The notes beneath the pieces are model-generated. The model ran no database searches and was not told the DNA's origin. It saw nothing but the letters and a program-made list of their open reading frames with translations. Below are positions 5,096 through 6,909 of a stretch of 6,909 nucleotides of DNA, piece after piece. Numbering within the stretch: the first letter of the stretch is position 1; each line of letters starts with the position of its first letter. This DNA comes from Promethearchaeota archaeon (GTDB taxonomy: Archaea; Asgardarchaeota; Lokiarchaeia; Sigynarchaeales; SOKP01). The stretch spans positions 1 through 6,909 of the forward strand of contig JAHLWV010000116.1 in the NCBI GenBank assembly GCA_019057735.1. The letters run 5' to 3'. A program made the position numbers and the translations under genes.

Positions 5096-5381
5096 GGCAT
5101 AAATCCTTCATTTAAATAGCGACTAACAGCTCATCTTTAATTTAATTAATTATAATTTTAAATTTGATACTAAAGAACAAATCTGATTTGTGAAATCATT
5201 TAATAGATCATTATTTTTTGGCTTAACGACTACTTTTCATTTTTTTCAACTATATACACCTCGCATTGCCTAAAATTGCATAATTAAAATCTTATTTTGC
5301 TAAAATCAACCTTAGTTTCAGATTAAATTTTTCTTTTTTAATTCTCTGAATCCACATTTAAAAATGAATAGGTGATCCCCT

Positions 5382-5409
5382 TTATCTTCCCATTATCTTC
5401 CCATTATCT
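5382..5409. repeat. 11-bp tandem repeat TTATCTTCCCA, two full copies plus six bases
   Basis: Copies lie at 5382-5392 and 5393-5403, with TTATCT continuing at 5404-5409. The period is close to one helical turn, so bound proteins would line up on one face. It lies 88-115 bp upstream of the iorB ATG, beyond any likely TATA box, a plausible place for an upstream control site. Polymerase slippage is the simpler origin. Confidence 0.75.
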
Positions 5410-5482
5410 ATTTTAAGGAATAATTTAATTAAATTTAAGAGATTAAGAAAAACTAAAGAGGATAGTAAAAAGCTTAATTTTT

Positions 5483-5488
5483 GATGAT
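5483..5488 (+). promoter_or_regulatory. Weak ribosome binding site of iorB
   Basis: GATGAT differs by one base from GGTGAT of the archaeal Shine-Dalgarno sequence and lies 8 nt before the ATG at 5497. An ATG at 5484 is out of frame. A possible TATA box is in the AT-rich stretch 5424-5438, but no single position stands out. Confidence 0.35.
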
Positions 5489-5496
5489 ACTTAATC

Positions 5497-6117
5497 ATGG
5501 AAGTCAAAAGTTATAATTTATTAAATGTAGGAGTGGGTGGCCAAGGAGTAATTCGGGCTGCACAAATTCTCTCATATGCTGCTTTATTAGATAATTATAA
5601 AATTAGAACAGCAGAAACTCATGGTATGGCCCAAAGAGGTGGTTCGGTTTCGTCTTATCTTCGTTTTGGAACTGAAGTAGAAGGTCCACTGATTCCAAGA
5701 GGAAAAACTGATACTATCTTAGCTTTTGAGGCGAGTGAGGCTGTTAGGATTTTTAATTATGCTGGACCAGAAACAGTTTTTTTGATTAATGAGAACATTA
5801 TAATTCCTCCAATGATTCACCAGATGGGAATGGACTATCCAAACTTAACAGAAATTCGCGACTTTTTAAAGAATGTATCGTCACATATATTTTTTCTAGA
5901 CGGCGTTAAAATTGCTACAGATTTGGGGAATCCAAGAACGATGAATGTTGTAATGTTAGGAGCTCTAATTGGTTTACAAGTATTACCACTTAAAAAAGAA
6001 ACGCTCAAGAAAGCGATCTTAAGTTATCTACCTTCAAAGTTTCATAATATAAACAAGAAAGCATTTGAAATTGGAATTGAAAAAGGAATAGAATTAAGGG
6101 GGAATTCCAATGATTAG
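5497..6117 (+). CDS. iorB: Indolepyruvate:ferredoxin oxidoreductase beta subunit
   Basis: IorB (206 residues, normal length about 190-210) is the small subunit of the thiamine-dependent oxidoreductase. That enzyme converts aryl-pyruvates from Trp, Phe and Tyr transamination, plus CoA, into aryl-acetyl-CoA, CO2 and reduced ferredoxin in the cytoplasm. It belongs to the 2-oxoacid:acceptor oxidoreductase gamma-domain family. Visible motifs are GVGGQGVI (12-19) near the N-terminus, ETHGMAQRGGSVSSYLRFG (40-58), DTILAFEASEA (72-82), DG at 135-136 and LGNPRTMNVVMLGAL (143-157). The ATG at 5497 places the glycine motif at the family's usual position. iorA begins inside its last codons, so the two are translationally coupled, as is typical for this pair in archaea. 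An acyl-pyruvate specificity other than indolepyruvate is possible. Confidence 0.93.
   Translation: MEVKSYNLLNVGVGGQGVIRAAQILSYAALLDNYKIRTAETHGMAQRGGSVSSYLRFGTEVEGPLIPRGKTDTILAFEASEAVRIFNYAGPETVFLINENIIIPPMIHQMGMDYPNLTEIRDFLKNVSSHIFFLDGVKIATDLGNPRTMNVVMLGALIGLQVLPLKKETLKKAILSYLPSKFHNINKKAFEIGIEKGIELRGNSND
6098..6103 (+). promoter_or_regulatory. Ribosome binding site of iorA inside iorB
   Basis: GGGGGA ends 6 nt before the iorA ATG at 6110 and is the most G-rich Shine-Dalgarno-like site in the window. It lies within the last codons of iorB, which supports coupled translation of the two subunits. Confidence 0.5.
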
Positions 6118-6909
6118 ACCCGAATTTGCTGAGGAAAATCCAGGAAAAAAAATAATACTATTGGGAAACGAAGCAATTGCCAGAGGAATTCTAGAAGCAG
6201 GAGTTGTAATTGGGGCGGGTTACCCAGGCACACCTTCATCAGAAATATTACCAACTTTAGCGGAAATGCAAAAGTTTTATCCCCATCTCAAATTAGAATG
6301 GAGTGTAAATGAAAAAGTAGGCTTTGAGGTCGCGTATGGTGGTTCGATGTCGAACGTACGTTCAGTTGCAGTTATGAAACATGTTGGAGTCAATGTTGCA
6401 TCAGATGCCTTCATGACAGCATGTTATGCAGGAGCGAGAGGTGGAATGGTATTGATCTCGGCAGATGATCCTAATTGTTACTCTTCTCAAAATGAACAAG
6501 ATAACAGATATTTTGGGCTACACGCTCTTGTGCCTGTATTTGAACCTTCAACACCACAAGAAGCAAAAGACATGATAAAATATGCGTTTGATTTTTCAGA
6601 AGAATATCAATCCTTAGTATTATTTCGTACTACTACTAGATTGAACCACGGTAGAGGTGATGTGATTCTTGGAGAAGTGAACCTAATTGATCGCGATTAT
6701 GGTTTTGATTGGGACCGCTCAAGATGGGTTTGTTTACCTTCCCACTCGCGAGTATTGCGTTTGAGGTTGTTAGAAAGGTTAGAAGAAATCTCCAAATTTG
6801 CTGATGCTTTTCCGTTTAATTCTCTACAATTATCGGGAGAAAAAATTAATGGTGTTAGATATGGGTTTGTTGCTGCAGGAGTACCATATTCTCAATTGTT
6901 AGATGCCCT
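6110..6909 (+). CDS. iorA: Indolepyruvate:ferredoxin oxidoreductase alpha subunit, N-terminal part (cut by window end)
   Basis: Frame is open from ATG 6110 to the window end: 266 codons of a protein that usually has about 600-650. The ATG overlaps the iorB stop (8 bp shared, ATGATTAG). Seen motifs are GNEAIARG (19-26), GYPGTPSSE (37-45), EWSVNEKV (63-70), MKHVGVNVASD (89-99), SADDPNCYSSQNEQDNR (117-133) and TTTRLNHGRGDV (174-185). These are the hallmarks of the pyrimidine-binding domain of IorA; the Glu in SVNEKV (Glu68) is the likely cofactor-activating residue. The thiamine-diphosphate GDG domain and the C-terminal ferredoxin clusters would lie beyond the window. No frameshift is seen. With IorB it would feed reduced ferredoxin into the same pool that the ferredoxin-fused ETF can use. 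Confidence 0.95.
   Translation, partial: MIRPEFAEENPGKKIILLGNEAIARGILEAGVVIGAGYPGTPSSEILPTLAEMQKFYPHLKLEWSVNEKVGFEVAYGGSMSNVRSVAVMKHVGVNVASDAFMTACYAGARGGMVLISADDPNCYSSQNEQDNRYFGLHALVPVFEPSTPQEAKDMIKYAFDFSEEYQSLVLFRTTTRLNHGRGDVILGEVNLIDRDYGFDWDRSRWVCLPSHSRVLRLRLLERLEEISKFADAFPFNSLQLSGEKINGVRYGFVAAGVPYSQLLDA

Larger units (their letters stand above)
4463..5496. other. About 1 kb very AT-rich intergenic region without a supported protein gene
   Basis: I read both strands and found no ORF with a credible start and length, no tRNA-like T-loop (GTTCGANTC pattern) and no CRISPR-type array. What it holds is a GC-richer island with a possible minus-strand RNA gene (4665-4780), an A13 tract (4962-4974), a 16-bp palindrome (5080-5095), an 11-bp tandem repeat (5382-5409) and the iorB upstream region. 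From 4781 to 4961 and from 5096 to 5370 I see only AT-rich sequence with small inverted repeats expected by chance, such as TTGAATATTCAA at 4846-4857. The divergent SDR and iorB genes are both read outward from here. Confidence 0.6.

Noticed and set aside
5371..5377. GGTGATC, a perfect match to the archaeal Shine-Dalgarno sequence
   Set aside because: No start codon with an open frame follows within a useful distance; most likely coincidence.
4463..5496. tRNA, CRISPR array or insertion sequence in the long spacer
   Set aside because: No T-loop or anticodon-stem pattern, no regularly spaced repeats of 24 bp or more, and no transposase fragment or terminal inverted repeats were seen on either strand.

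Overview
The window looks like archaeal DNA, very AT-rich, most plausibly from an Asgard (Lokiarchaeia-like) or similar anaerobic archaeon. Supporting signs are archaeal TATA boxes, poly-T terminators, Shine-Dalgarno sequences of the GGTGAT/AAGG type, TTG start codons, a ferredoxin-fused electron-transfer flavoprotein and indolepyruvate ferredoxin oxidoreductase genes. The taxonomic call is an inference from style and gene content, not from a marker gene.

Left part (1-3571): the C-terminal end of an enoyl-CoA hydratase-like protein, a complete acyl-CoA dehydrogenase, then etfB and etfA. EtfB is of the NAD-linked, electron-bifurcating type. EtfA carries an N-terminal domain with eight cysteines for two [4Fe-4S] clusters. 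Together they form the core of a fatty acyl-CoA oxidation (or enoyl-CoA reduction) module that can exchange electrons between acyl-CoA, NAD(H) and ferredoxin. The acyl-CoA dehydrogenase and etfB start regions share the 9-mer GTATGCATT at almost the same distance from the start codon, which suggests shared control.

Middle (3615-4406, minus strand): a short-chain dehydrogenase/reductase that faces etfA. It could supply the 3-hydroxyacyl-CoA dehydrogenase step, but that is inferred from context. A 43-bp spacer with T-runs on both strands separates the convergent genes.

Region 4407-5496 is about 1.1 kb without a convincing protein gene. It is extremely AT-rich except for an island around 4696-4760. 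On the minus strand this island lies between a TATA-like box and a hairpin followed by nine T, and it can form several stems. I propose it as an uncharacterised small RNA gene. The same region holds the SDR promoter, a 13-A tract, a 16-bp palindrome and an 11-bp tandem repeat.

Right part (5497-6909): iorB and the first 266 codons of iorA, overlapping by 8 bp. They encode indolepyruvate:ferredoxin oxidoreductase, which makes aryl-acetyl-CoA and reduced ferredoxin. The window therefore joins two ferredoxin-linked catabolic modules, one for acyl-CoA and one for aromatic amino acids.
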